A model generated the notes under the pieces. The model did no database searches, had not been told where the DNA came from, and saw nothing but the letters and a program-made list of their open reading frames with translations. The position numbers and the translations under genes are program-made. From Spirochaetaceae bacterium 4572_59 (GTDB lineage Bacteria; Spirochaetota; Spirochaetia; DSM-2461), in the NCBI GenBank assembly GCA_002084805.1, contig NBMC01000015.1:1-64000 (forward strand): a DNA stretch of 64,000 nt, read 5' to 3'. Positions within the stretch are counted from its first letter, which is position 1; the number at the start of each line of letters is the position of its first letter. Positions 19,157-27,895 of the stretch are shown here, piece after piece.

Positions 19157-20169
19157 GGTTTAAACCGTTCGAAAAGGGCCCAGTTCAAAAATGCCGTATG
19201 GATCTCCCAGGATGAAGAGCCGTATCCGCCGGCAGCCACCCAGGCCTGAGAAATCGATCTTGAATCCAGAAAGCGGTAGAGGCTCTGATCACGTTCCAGC
19301 ATCTGTTCTTTTGTCAGGCTTAAAGTAGAAGTAGAAGCCAGCTCATCCCTTTCGTAGGGATCCACACCGCCCACAACAAAAACCAGATCAGGTTTTCCAT
19401 CCTTCTCCAACTCTTCCATTGCCGCCATAAGTCGGGGAATGTATTGCTTCTCCTCGCCGGATTTAATGGGGATATCCACATCTCCGGGAAACCAGGATGG
19501 ATTCTTTCGGCCATCCGGCAGGATCTCAGGGGAGTCCAGGGGCCATCCTTCGGCCATATGGATACTGAGAGATTTAATACTATCATTAGCAGAGAGGATC
19601 TCGGCTGTACCGTCTCCCCTGTGGGCGTCCACGTCGAGAACCCAGGCTCTTTGAAACAAGCCTTCGGACTGAGCCTTAAGCAAAGAGATGCAGACATCAT
19701 TGAGCAGACAAAAACCATGTCCGAAATCCGGATGGGCATGATGCATTCCTCCTCCCAGATAATAGGAAAATCCCTGGTCCAGAGCCTGTTTTATATTCAG
19801 ATAGGAACCCGAAATAATTCTCATCACATCATTCAGGATTTCCGGAAGGTCTGCCTCAGCAGTCTCCGGAGAGTAACGCTTGTAATGACCATCCTCATCG
19901 AGGAGCTCATAGGCCTGCAGAAGAGCCTTTTTGAGGCCCTCTTCACTTGTAAAAAGAGAATCAACATACTCCTTAGTATGAGAGCGTTCCAGATCTTCCC
20001 GATTAATGCATTGAGCTATATCCTTTATATACCACTGATCCGAGATCTCTCCCAGGCGGGGGGTATCCAACAGAGCCTTGATGGTATTGGACTTACGACT
20101 GTCCAGAGAGGGAATAGCTATGCCATAGCGGCTGAAAGAGATAATAGCATCCGGATTATACAGAACCAT
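19153..20169 (-). CDS. Histone-deacetylase-family (arginase-fold) amidohydrolase
   Basis: Zn-dependent deacetylase, 338 residues. Diagnostic blocks are present: LGGGMHHAHPDFGHGFCLLND (tandem His charge relay and the GFC loop) and VLDVDAHRGDGTAEI (zinc ligands Asp and His). FVVGGVDPYERDELA provides the last Asp ligand, replacing the usual 'DxxxxDPLG' with a DPYERDELA form, and AAGGYG supplies the tyrosine-bearing loop. Bacterial members act on polyamines, acetoin-pathway substrates or other acetamides. Overlaps the aminotransferase stop by 14 bases and the FGGY kinase start by 4. Confidence 0.82.
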   Translation of the reverse strand: MVLYNPDAIISFSRYGIAIPSLDSRKSNTIKALLDTPRLGEISDQWYIKDIAQCINREDLERSHTKEYVDSLFTSEEGLKKALLQAYELLDEDGHYKRYSPETAEADLPEILNDVMRIISGSYLNIKQALDQGFSYYLGGGMHHAHPDFGHGFCLLNDVCISLLKAQSEGLFQRAWVLDVDAHRGDGTAEILSANDSIKSLSIHMAEGWPLDSPEILPDGRKNPSWFPGDVDIPIKSGEEKQYIPRLMAAMEELEKDGKPDLVFVVGGVDPYERDELASTSTLSLTKEQMLERDQSLYRFLDSRSISQAWVAAGGYGSSSWEIHTAFLNWALFERFKP

Positions 20170-21019
20170 TGAATACGTCCTTCATGGGCTTCCACTTTTC
20201 AGGAGAGGAAACATAGTCCCGGAATGAAGTCATTAGCTTTAAAGTTTCAGGCCCGGGCCCTTTGCCGTAGAAATGATCATCCACCTGAGAGACAGGCATA
20301 ATCTCTTTGGAAGAAGCAGTAATAAAAACTTCATCCGCTTCGATTAGATCACGAAGAAAAAGATCTCCCGTGTGAAGATTATCCTTTCCTATCAGATTGA
20401 TAACCACCTGTCGGGTAATCCCTTTCAGAATATCCCTCCCGGGGGTGAACCAGCGTCCGTTCTTACACAGGAAGATGTTAGAAGTGCTTCCTTCCAGAAT
20501 CCGTTTTGTTTCATCGCAGTAAAGAGCTTCCACGGCAGCAGCTTCTTCTGCCAGATGCATGGCCTCCATGGCAGGAATATAGTTAAGACTCTTGGTTTCG
20601 GGCCTGTAACGCATATGTTTGTACGTTATAATTTTGACACCGTTTTTATACCATTCCGCTGGAAATATTTTAATAGGATCAAGAAGAATAAACATGGTGA
20701 CCCCCTGGCGTGAAGTCATGCTATCCTGGCTGGCTCCTCCGGTACAGACAATTCTGAAAGCGGCATCCTCCATATCAGACTCTTTCAGAACCAGGCGGAT
20801 AGCATCTTCCATCTCCTTAAGACTATAGGGAATGGTCAAAGCAATTTGGCTGGCAGAATGTTTGAGTCTGTTCAGATGATCGTCCAGGTGAAAGGGGTGC
20901 TGCCCATAGGTTCTTAGAAAATCAAAAACACCATATCCTCTCAGTATACCAAGATCTCTGACAGGCAGAACCATTTCCTCTTCCTTCAGAATCTTTCCAT
21001 TCATCCATCCAACACGCAT
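20156..21019 (-). CDS. Class IV aminotransferase (branched-chain/D-amino acid aminotransferase-like)
   Basis: PLP enzyme of 287 residues. Family landmarks: RVGWMNGKILKEEEMVLPVRDLGILRGYGVFDFLRTY at the N-terminus, the PLP lysine in RPETKSLNYIPAM, the active-site Glu in ILEGSTSNIFLCKN, the GITRQVVINL turn and EVFITASSKEIMPV. The start at 21019 has AGGAG six bases upstream; further in-frame upstream residues come from that SD itself. Could be IlvE, D-amino acid aminotransferase or aminodeoxychorismate lyase-like; transaminase is favoured by the LNYIPAM block. Part of the SET-aminotransferase-HDAC-FGGY unit. Confidence 0.85.
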   Translation of the reverse strand: MRVGWMNGKILKEEEMVLPVRDLGILRGYGVFDFLRTYGQHPFHLDDHLNRLKHSASQIALTIPYSLKEMEDAIRLVLKESDMEDAAFRIVCTGGASQDSMTSRQGVTMFILLDPIKIFPAEWYKNGVKIITYKHMRYRPETKSLNYIPAMEAMHLAEEAAAVEALYCDETKRILEGSTSNIFLCKNGRWFTPGRDILKGITRQVVINLIGKDNLHTGDLFLRDLIEADEVFITASSKEIMPVSQVDDHFYGKGPGPETLKLMTSFRDYVSSPEKWKPMKDVFNGSV

Positions 21020-21046
21020 AGCATTCTCCTGCATCAATATTTAAGT

Positions 21047-21658
21047 TTAGAAAAGTATCAGTTCCCGGAACCCGCCGGACCAGTACTCCTCTCCATAGTC
21101 CACGGTGAGCTGAGTGCCCTTTTTTATATAATGTTCTGCAATAAAAAAGATAACCCAGCGATTATCCAGAAGGGTATGTTCCACCACCAGATTGGGCTCA
21201 AAGCTGTGGTTCACATAACGCAGTTCATTCCCGTTTTCCAGGGCATTTATTTCAAAAAGAATATCCTCGTACCAGGCGTCGGGATAGTCCCAGGTGTAGT
21301 CTGTTTCATAGCCCTCACCCTCTCCTTCATCAGGAGACACATCCCGGCCTTCCTGAACGATACCGCAATACTCTCCGATAAGAGCGCCCGCATCCAGATC
21401 TTTTTCGGCAAAAAGTCCATATCCCAGCTCTTTAGCGATAAAGCGGATGGAGACGGGAGCCATGGATTCTGATCGGATCTGAGGTCCGTAAAGTGCTGTA
21501 AGATGATCAAATTCCTCTTTATTCTCCAGATAGTAGGGAGACTGGGTCAGATCTTTATCAAAACTGCTATGGCTGATTATCTCTGCCTTTTTCATGTAAC
21601 GGATGCCCTGTTTTTCAATAAAACTGCATCTCTCTTCCGGACTGATCCATCTGTCCAT
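21047..21658 (-). CDS. SET-domain protein (putative lysine methyltransferase)
   Basis: The protein has 203 residues. A SET core occupies about residues 70-200: GYGLFAEKDLDAGALIGEYCGIV (SAM-binding GxG turn and post-beta block), NELRYVNHSFEPNL (the RxxNHSxxPN pseudoknot motif with SAM-contacting Asn-His), and QLTVDYGEEYW (catalytic Tyr-type block ending the knot). SET proteins methylate protein lysines using SAM. The start at 21658 has GGGAGGTG upstream; a longer reading to 21760 would run into the terminator of the next gene. First gene of the four-gene unit and 27 bases before the aminotransferase. Confidence 0.82.
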   Translation of the reverse strand: MDRWISPEERCSFIEKQGIRYMKKAEIISHSSFDKDLTQSPYYLENKEEFDHLTALYGPQIRSESMAPVSIRFIAKELGYGLFAEKDLDAGALIGEYCGIVQEGRDVSPDEGEGEGYETDYTWDYPDAWYEDILFEINALENGNELRYVNHSFEPNLVVEHTLLDNRWVIFFIAEHYIKKGTQLTVDYGEEYWSGGFRELILF

Positions 21659-21726
21659 AAGACACCTCCCTCTTCTCCCCTTCATTATAGCCGTAAAACC
21701 ATGGGGGGCAAGTATGGTCTTATAAG

Positions 21727-21757
21727 AAAAAAACCGCCTGAGATATCCCGGACGGTT
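21727..21757 (-). terminator. Probable terminator of the 5'-nucleotidase transcript
   Basis: On the minus strand: AACCGTCC ... GGCGGTT with one bulged base and an 11-base loop (21732-21757), followed by six T. Sits about 40 bases past the nucleotidase stop and upstream of the SET gene. Confidence 0.55.
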
Positions 21758-21797
21758 CATATAAATTTTATTTTTTAGATTCTAAAACAGTTAAATC

Positions 21798-23660
21798 TTA
21801 AAGATCAGCAGCCGTAATGGATTTGATATTCAAGGTTCTTCCGTCCTCAGAAGTCGGAATAGTCAGAGAACCGGCATTCACCCGTTCAATAAGGGTATCA
21901 ATCATAGGATTGTCAAAGTCGAAACCAATGATTTTCCAATTGTTATCAACATCAGGATCGACAACACCACCCTTCTCTTCCTGAACATACTGAATGATCA
22001 GGCTCCGGATTCTTCCGGCATCCTGCAGTTCTTCGTAGGAGTCATAGTATTTGTCCGCAGGGCTAACCAGTTCCAGTTTGGTCAGAGTACCGAAGCGGTA
22101 GTTGTTCACTGCCAGCTTATAGGTTTTTGCCATATCCAGGGGAGCTCCGTCAAACATTACATTCTTAACACGCTCTCCGGCAGGTCTTCTCAGATCGATT
22201 TCGTAATCTACACCTGAAAACATATCGTAGTTGTAACCACGAATGTCTTTGTTGAAGCTGATAGTAAGATCGCCATCCTTAACAGTGTTATAGTAGGAAG
22301 CGGACCATTCCATATAGGCTTTCAGATTTTCACCTGTGATATTTACAGCAACCAATGTATTGGGATATTTGTAGATATAGGCAACATCTTTTTTCTTGAA
22401 ATCACCTTTATGCAGGGTGGAACCAAAGTTGAACAGGGCCGCAGAAGAAACATCCGCAGCAGAGTAGAACATCTGAGTTTCATTGATAAGATCTATAACT
22501 GCCGTATCTTCAATCTGAGCGCGAGGCATGGTGCTAATATCGTCTTCTCCTGTCAGATAATCCACACCATCTACAAACTCAGCACTGATTTCTCCGACAA
22601 CCACATTGGCATCGGCAATGGACTGTTCGTGCACATAGGCAAAATCAGCCTGGAGTATGGGGTTTTCAGGAAGTGCTTTTGTTTCAACATTAAATGCATT
22701 CACATTCAAGACCTTCCAGCTATCCCCCTCTTTCTTAACGTGAATATCCGCACGGGCCAGTGCCCATCCGTATTTTCCAGGTTCGATTATAGCAACACCA
22801 TTTCTTTCTTCCACATATTTAGCATGCTCATGACCGCCGAAGATAACAGAAAATTCGGGAACAGCATCGGCAATGTCATACACAGCTTCCGCTCCTCTGT
22901 CATCGGTTCTTCCCATGTGAAAAGCACCAACCAGAACATCATATTTTCCGTCCATCTCAGCCATGGCTTCTCGTACAGAGACCAGGGTTCCTTCAAACTG
23001 AAGTCCCTTGAAGTGAGAGGGAGAAGAAGCTTCCCATTCGGGGATATGAGGAGGAAGTATTCCTATAACCCCGACGCGGCATCCGTTTACATTGAAGATT
23101 TTATAGGGCATGGCATAATGGCTGCCATCCATCTCTTCTTTGATATTGGCAGAAAGAACCGCACCATCAAAATTCAGCAGGTTTCTGTCAACAAATGAGC
23201 GGTCAAAGTTAAACTCGTGATTTCCCAACACCCAGACATCATAGTCCATTTTATTTAGAGCCTGAATCATGGGATGGGTGTCCAGATCATTGAAAAGTTC
23301 TGCCGAGTTATCCTGAACGGTATCACCCACATCCATCAGAATCATGTTGGGATGAACCGCAGATTCCTGAATGATAGCAGTATAGACTTTCGTCAGTCCT
23401 GCATCTTTGTCAGGTGAATCGATAGCATAATCGTAGGAATAGATTCTTCCATGAATGTCCGCTGTAGCACCGAAGGCAATAGTCTGCTCGGTCAGATCTT
23501 TTTCGCCGATGACTTCCACCAGATCTTTCTGGCTGTCATACATGCTGATTTCAGAGCTTTGTGCCTCCGCAAGGGGTGCCTTGTTGTTCATACATCCTGT
23601 AAAAACAAACAGAGTCAGCAGGAAGATTCCTGCCATGGGGTTAAAAAACGTTCTCTTCAT
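21798..23660 (-). CDS. Lipoprotein 5'-nucleotidase / 2',3'-cyclic phosphodiesterase (UshA/CpdB type)
   Basis: Exported metallophosphoesterase of 620 residues that dephosphorylates nucleotides outside the cell membrane to feed nucleoside uptake. The N-terminus ends in a lipobox (FVFTGC, Cys about 23). The catalytic domain shows all metal-binding blocks in order: ATADIHGRI, MDVGDTVQDN, WVLGNHEFNFD, GAFHMG and FGGHEHAKY. The C-terminal domain (about 380-590) carries the 5_nucleotid_C substrate-binding fold (VALVNI-type strand VAVNITGENLKAYMEWSA, then YKLAVNNYRFG). Starts 3 bases after YibE/F, with AAAGGAG inside that gene, so co-translated. Terminated at 21727-21757. Confidence 0.9.
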   Translation of the reverse strand: MKRTFFNPMAGIFLLTLFVFTGCMNNKAPLAEAQSSEISMYDSQKDLVEVIGEKDLTEQTIAFGATADIHGRIYSYDYAIDSPDKDAGLTKVYTAIIQESAVHPNMILMDVGDTVQDNSAELFNDLDTHPMIQALNKMDYDVWVLGNHEFNFDRSFVDRNLLNFDGAVLSANIKEEMDGSHYAMPYKIFNVNGCRVGVIGILPPHIPEWEASSPSHFKGLQFEGTLVSVREAMAEMDGKYDVLVGAFHMGRTDDRGAEAVYDIADAVPEFSVIFGGHEHAKYVEERNGVAIIEPGKYGWALARADIHVKKEGDSWKVLNVNAFNVETKALPENPILQADFAYVHEQSIADANVVVGEISAEFVDGVDYLTGEDDISTMPRAQIEDTAVIDLINETQMFYSAADVSSAALFNFGSTLHKGDFKKKDVAYIYKYPNTLVAVNITGENLKAYMEWSASYYNTVKDGDLTISFNKDIRGYNYDMFSGVDYEIDLRRPAGERVKNVMFDGAPLDMAKTYKLAVNNYRFGTLTKLELVSPADKYYDSYEELQDAGRIRSLIIQYVQEEKGGVVDPDVDNNWKIIGFDFDNPMIDTLIERVNAGSLTIPTSEDGRTLNIKSITAADL

Positions 23661-23663
23661 TAC

Positions 23664-24809
23664 TCACGTCTCCTTTGAGTGTAATAATGTAGCTAATATA
23701 TTGGTAAGGGGAACGGAAAAGATTATTCCGATACTCCCGGCCAAAGCCTGAATTATCTCTATGGCGATAAGAGGGATATTGATAAACTGCCTAAACGCCA
23801 TAGAAAGCCCTGCAATCATAAGTATAAGAGTAAAGGAACTCCCTGTAAAAGCCAGAATCAGAGTATTCACCATAGTTCCTATCAAGTCTCTCCCTATGAT
23901 CATGCCCGACTTGAAGTGTTCCCGCGCAGAGATCCCTGGATTATGTTTTTTAATCTCTTCCATGGAAGAAGCCAGACTCATGGCCACATCCATAACGGCT
24001 CCCAGAGAAGCAATCAGAATAGAAATAAAGAGGAAACCGTGAATCCTGATTCCAAAGTCCCTGGCAATATAGAGGATCTGTTCTCCCTTATCAAGGTTGA
24101 TACCCGATAAATGAGCCATCCCTGATGCGACCAGACTCACAAGACCTGCCGCCAGAATCCCCCCGATTGTCCCTAAAAGAGCAATAAGGGTCTTACGGCT
24201 CCATCCGGTTAACAGCAGAAAACTGACAAGAGTCATCAAAGAAAGACAGAACAGGGAGAGGGCGATGGGATCCATCCCTCTCAGAATAAGGGGAACCATA
24301 ACAAAAAGAATCATAATCGCCGTAAAAGAGAGGGCTAGCAGAGAACGGAATCCCTGTTTCCCCGCAATAAGCAGAATAATCAGAATAAAAAATGCAAGAA
24401 GCCCAATAAGTACGGGCAGGCGGTTGTAGTTATACAGCCAGACAACCTTGTCCTTCCCTTCCTCCTCCCGGATGGAAAAAACATATTTTTTACCTTTTTC
24501 CGCTTCAACATTGTGAGAGGATGAGAGGGTATTATGAATTTCATAAATGCTTCCTTTCTCCTCACCACTGAGGATTTCAATCTTCATTATCTGGGAACCC
24601 AACTTACAGCCGGGGACATAGGGATCGGATTCCAGAGTTTCCGACTGAATATCCAGAACTCTTCCATATTCAAAGAGTTGAGTAAAATATCCCCTCTGAT
24701 TAAAGGTATACTGTGAGATAAGGACTATCAGAATATTCAAAATAAGAATTACAATTGAAAAGGCTGACTTAAAATCAATCTTATAAGAAAAAAAGAATTT
24801 ACAATTCAT
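23664..24809 (-). CDS. YibE/F-like membrane protein
   Basis: Membrane protein of 381 residues with about eight segments and an N-terminal extracytoplasmic beta region (about 40-125, 'RVLDIQSETLESDPYVPG.KLGSQIMKIEILSGEEKG'), as in the YibE/F family. The conserved signature is visible in GKQGFRSLLALSFTAIMILFV, GTIGGILAAGLVS, ARDFGIRIHGFLFISILIASLGAVMDVAMSLASSMEEI and GRDLIGTMVNTLILAFTGSSFTLIL. The family is widespread in Gram-positives and spirochaetes, with no proven activity. No SD precedes the ATG. It forms a two-gene unit with the nucleotidase lipoprotein. Confidence 0.82.
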   Translation of the reverse strand: MNCKFFFSYKIDFKSAFSIVILILNILIVLISQYTFNQRGYFTQLFEYGRVLDIQSETLESDPYVPGCKLGSQIMKIEILSGEEKGSIYEIHNTLSSSHNVEAEKGKKYVFSIREEEGKDKVVWLYNYNRLPVLIGLLAFFILIILLIAGKQGFRSLLALSFTAIMILFVMVPLILRGMDPIALSLFCLSLMTLVSFLLLTGWSRKTLIALLGTIGGILAAGLVSLVASGMAHLSGINLDKGEQILYIARDFGIRIHGFLFISILIASLGAVMDVAMSLASSMEEIKKHNPGISAREHFKSGMIIGRDLIGTMVNTLILAFTGSSFTLILMIAGLSMAFRQFINIPLIAIEIIQALAGSIGIIFSVPLTNILATLLHSKET

Positions 24810-24874
24810 TAGAAAACTATGGTAAAACTATGTTCAGTGTATTGTCAAGAATCGCAGGATAGTTGTCAAACAAC

Positions 24875-25498
24875 TTAGACCTTTGAGGAAAGAATACGGT
24901 CAATCATAAGAATAATCACCAGAAGAACCATCCCGAGCATCAGAGAGGCCAGAACATCACTTGGATAATGAACCCCAAGATACAGCCGGCTGGCGGCAAC
25001 CAGCAATACCCAGACAGCAGATAAAACTGCGGGCAACTTTTTATCACGCCGCCATAAAAGCAGAGCAATCAATCCGTAGAGACCCATGGCTGTCATAGTA
25101 TGACCGCTGGGAAAACTGGAACTATGCTCGACCATAAGATGAGCCACAACAGAGGGTCGTGGCCTACAGACCATTTTTTTGATAAAATGTGCCGTTACAG
25201 GAAAAACCACAATAGAAATCAGCGGCAGGATTGCCTGCCTCCGCTCCCCTCTTCTCCATAGATAAAAAGTAATCAGACTTATTGGAATAGCAGCAAAATA
25301 GCTAACACTGTGGGTAATTCCCAGAAAGACAAGGGTCAGCCCTCTCCCTCTGAACTGAGAAAACCAGATAAGAACAAATTCATCATAAAATAGTTTATCC
25401 CCTGATCCTGCCATGCCCAGCAGATACAGAAATACAGAGGCCGGAACAAGGGCCGTCAGGACTATAATTACCCTGTTGATAAATCTACTATTAATCAT
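24875..25498 (-). CDS. PAP2-family membrane phosphatase
   Basis: Lipid or undecaprenyl phosphatase with about six membrane segments and its active site at the outer face. The three-part phosphatase signature is complete: KKMVCRPRPS (KX6RP), SSSFPSGHTMTAM (PSGH with the catalytic His) and SRLYLGVHYPSDVLAS (SRX5HX3D). Length 207 residues fits this family. Start chosen at 25498 (MINSRF); an alternative ATG at 25507 is in the same frame, and the still longer N-terminus to 25606 is unlike the family. Could be an undecaprenyl-pyrophosphatase or lipid phosphatase. Confidence 0.88.
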   Translation of the reverse strand: MINSRFINRVIIVLTALVPASVFLYLLGMAGSGDKLFYDEFVLIWFSQFRGRGLTLVFLGITHSVSYFAAIPISLITFYLWRRGERRQAILPLISIVVFPVTAHFIKKMVCRPRPSVVAHLMVEHSSSFPSGHTMTAMGLYGLIALLLWRRDKKLPAVLSAVWVLLVAASRLYLGVHYPSDVLASLMLGMVLLVIILMIDRILSSKV

Positions 25499-25589
25499 CC
25501 ATCCCATCCATAAATTAAATTGTATAAACCTTACATCTTGGCAGCATCCTGTCATACTACCCGGATTCTTTCCTCTGATTTCACTAATC

Positions 25590-26107
25590 CTCAAGTGGTA
25601 CAGCAAGAAATCAGTGATGAACCCACTCTGCCCGCAGAATACAGGACATACAGTGAGTTTTATGAAAAAGGTGCCCTTATTCCCGGGTTATTTCGGGGAG
25701 CATGGTCTTTTTATTATTTCCAATTATATGTATGACGGAAGACCAAGCTGTTTAACCATAATATCCGAAGAGGAGTTGCTGTCAGTAAAAAACACTCTGG
25801 GTGACAGCAGGGACGGGTCATATATTTCCAAGTCTTCACATCGTATAAAGACAGAAAGCGGCGGGATAAACCACGGATAGCTTGGCGGAAGATGTAATGA
25901 TTCAGACCGAAGAAGGCAGATCATGCCCTCTCTGGATTCTCGATCCGGCCCTTGCGAAAAAAGAACTGACGGCCCCCCATAACAGAGGGCGTTACAGTTT
26001 ACAATGATGTTATATCTGTCATATTCGAATTGGGATCGGACAAATACAGGGATTCGGCAAAGTTCCCCCAGGATTCAATTCACAATCTGAAAAATCTTCT
26101 GAATTGA
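25590..26107 (+). pseudogene. Decayed gene of unknown family
   Basis: A protein-like reading is spread over three frames on the plus strand. Frame A gives GYFGEHGLFIISNYMYDG...EEELLSVKNTLGDSRDG and stops at 25880. Another frame then continues from about 25874 (TTDSLAEDVMIQTEEGRS...WILDPALAKKELTAP), and a third runs from about 25986 to a TGA at 26105-26107 (EGVTVYNDVISVIFELGSD...SIHNLKNLLN). A preceding segment in yet another frame (SDEPTLPAEYRTYSEFYEKGALIPG) also looks coding. Composition is protein-like in each piece, and stops fall only at frame changes. I do not recognise the family. The stretch between PAP2 and GDPD has no intact gene. Confidence 0.5.
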
Positions 26108-26111
26108 ATCC
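26071..26111. repeat. Perfect 12-bp inverted repeat
   Basis: GGATTCAATTCA (26071-26082) and TGAATTGAATCC (26100-26111) with a 17-base spacer. It lies at the end of the decayed gene and 27 bases past the GDPD stop on the other strand, so it might act as a terminator or barrier, though no T-run follows on either side. Confidence 0.5.
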
Positions 26112-26137
26112 CTGAGCTATCGAGTAACAGAATTTAT

Positions 26138-27007
26138 TTAACTCTTATGATCATTAAACCAAGTGGTATATTCCCTAATATAATTAGTCTTAAATCCATC
26201 TATTTTGAGCTTAGGTATCTCTGCCCACCACTCTTTATAATCCCCGAGGTTCGAAAATACTTTTATATCCCTCTTATGCAGATATTCTACAGAGTCATTC
26301 GTAATATTTTCCACATTCAAACCGACTTCATAAAACTCCATATCCTCAAGTTTCGTTTTCCATTGGATGTCCAGTATTCTTATATTTGCACCGAGTTTTA
26401 TATTCTCCGAATAATTTTGTCTTTTAAAATAATCCTGAAACTCATCAATGATGTCACTGTCTCCGGACATAAGAATAATCATATCATGGGATCCGGTTTT
26501 GTTAATCAATTCTTCAAGAAAGGGAGCCATTCCTCTATCTTTGCATTCAACTTCGATAAAAATATCTGAACCAGTTTGCTGAAGCCAGACAATTATTTCC
26601 TCGAGTAATGCCGGACTTGTATACTGCCCTGTATTTCTATAGGGATGTTTTGGATCCTCTCCCAGCATTCTTGCATTTACAGATTCAAATAATAACTGTT
26701 CCTGCTCAAAACCTTCTTCCGGGAAATCCGGAAGAAGGTGGTTTTCATAGGGGATCTTCAAAGCTGAGATATCACTCCAGGTCATTGCTCCCAGTTTTTT
26801 GTCAGCTTTTTTTTCGTTTCCATCAAATACCATTCGATCTATCTTTTCATCGTGCATAAGTACGATTTTATTATCTTTTGTTAAACGGACATCAATCTCT
26901 ACTGCTTCACATCCATGTTCGACCGCAGCTTTTATTGAATCAAATGTATTCTCCGGAGCAGCTTTCCCATCTCCCCTATGAGCAATTCTCATCGCTGTAT
27001 ATCCCAT
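26138..27007 (-). CDS. Glycerophosphodiester phosphodiesterase
   Basis: Cytosolic GDPD, 289 residues, TIM-barrel enzyme releasing glycerol-3-phosphate from glycerophosphodiesters. Key blocks: MRIAHRGDGKAAPENTFDSI (catalytic HRG...PENT), EAVEIDVRLTKDNKIVLMHDEKIDRM (metal ligands E, D and catalytic second H), and IFIEVECKD (central Glu). C-terminal strand KIDGFKTNYI corresponds to the family's 'VDGI.TD.P'. No signal peptide. SD AAAGGA upstream. It is the last gene of the ABC-PfkB transcript, which hints that the imported compound contains a phosphodiester or that its product is trimmed here (inference). Confidence 0.85.
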   Translation of the reverse strand: MGYTAMRIAHRGDGKAAPENTFDSIKAAVEHGCEAVEIDVRLTKDNKIVLMHDEKIDRMVFDGNEKKADKKLGAMTWSDISALKIPYENHLLPDFPEEGFEQEQLLFESVNARMLGEDPKHPYRNTGQYTSPALLEEIIVWLQQTGSDIFIEVECKDRGMAPFLEELINKTGSHDMIILMSGDSDIIDEFQDYFKRQNYSENIKLGANIRILDIQWKTKLEDMEFYEVGLNVENITNDSVEYLHKRDIKVFSNLGDYKEWWAEIPKLKIDGFKTNYIREYTTWFNDHKS

Positions 27008-27025
27008 ATTTTAAATCCTTTTAAA

Positions 27026-27880
27026 TTATTCTTTGATTCGATCGAGGACATTCTGAACATTTCCCTGAAACGGCCCGAGTTTTTCCATTTTTATACTCGT
27101 AAGGGCTGCAGCATAATCTATAGATTCCTGAATATTGTGATCTTTTCTCCAGGCGAGATAAGCAGCAAAACAAGTGTCGCCTCTTCCTGATCGGCCCTCC
27201 ATGCTCTTCATGGTAAAGGGCGCATTATAGAATGCTCCATCGTAGACAATCATTTCAGACATATGGGTAATAAGGACTTCTTTTGCACCCCAAGAGTGCA
27301 GAATCTTTGCCGCTTCATAACGGTCGCTTTTACCCGTAAGTATTTCCGCTTCCGCAGCATCAGTCTTTAAATATGTGATATAAGGCATATATTTTTCTTT
27401 ATCTTTCCAATCGTTAAAAGATAAATGGGAATCCTGTTCACATCTGAGAACCGATTGAACATCGAGAGCCACTTTTCCTCTTTCGGCAAGGTGACTAATC
27501 ATTTCATCTGGAAAGTCTCCGCGGATAAGCCCTGCAAGATGATAAATTGAACCCTCAATTTCATCACAATCATTTAATTGAAATGAATCAGCAAGATGTG
27601 ATACTGTAATTTTTCTGGTTTCCATATCAGCAGAATAATTAAGATTCATACACACGGTTTCTCTGGAACCCAGGTTACTGACCTCCACCTTTTTTTCGAG
27701 CATTTCATTAAGATATTTACTGTCCTCTTCTGCGATTCTGGTAATTACCTTTACCCTAGCATTACTGGCTGCGGCAGATATGGATGAGTAATAGACAGCT
27801 CCGCCGGGAATTATTTTTTGTAAATTATTTACAGTAATTATATCTTTTGTGAGGTGTCCTACCATAACTATATCAAACAT
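27026..27880 (-). CDS. PfkB-family carbohydrate kinase
   Basis: Ribokinase-fold kinase, 284 residues. N-terminal IVMVGHLTKDIITVN and PGGAVYYSSISAAA match the family's substrate domain (GG motif); the C-terminal PfkB signature is SGRGDTCFAAYLAWR with the catalytic Asp in GRGD. A short DTKKIT-like lid region is absent, so it may be a fast-evolving member. Start at 27880 with AGGAG upstream. Positioned between an ABC importer and the glycerophosphodiesterase; it presumably phosphorylates the imported sugar, polyol or nucleoside. Confidence 0.85.
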   Translation of the reverse strand: MFDIVMVGHLTKDIITVNNLQKIIPGGAVYYSSISAAASNARVKVITRIAEEDSKYLNEMLEKKVEVSNLGSRETVCMNLNYSADMETRKITVSHLADSFQLNDCDEIEGSIYHLAGLIRGDFPDEMISHLAERGKVALDVQSVLRCEQDSHLSFNDWKDKEKYMPYITYLKTDAAEAEILTGKSDRYEAAKILHSWGAKEVLITHMSEMIVYDGAFYNAPFTMKSMEGRSGRGDTCFAAYLAWRKDHNIQESIDYAAALTSIKMEKLGPFQGNVQNVLDRIKE

Positions 27881-27895
27881 TAATTTCTCCTACCC

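Noticed and set aside
22410-23198. Long open frame antisense to the 5'-nucleotidase (262 codons)
   Set aside because: Shadow of a gene with all metal motifs; composition unlike a real protein.
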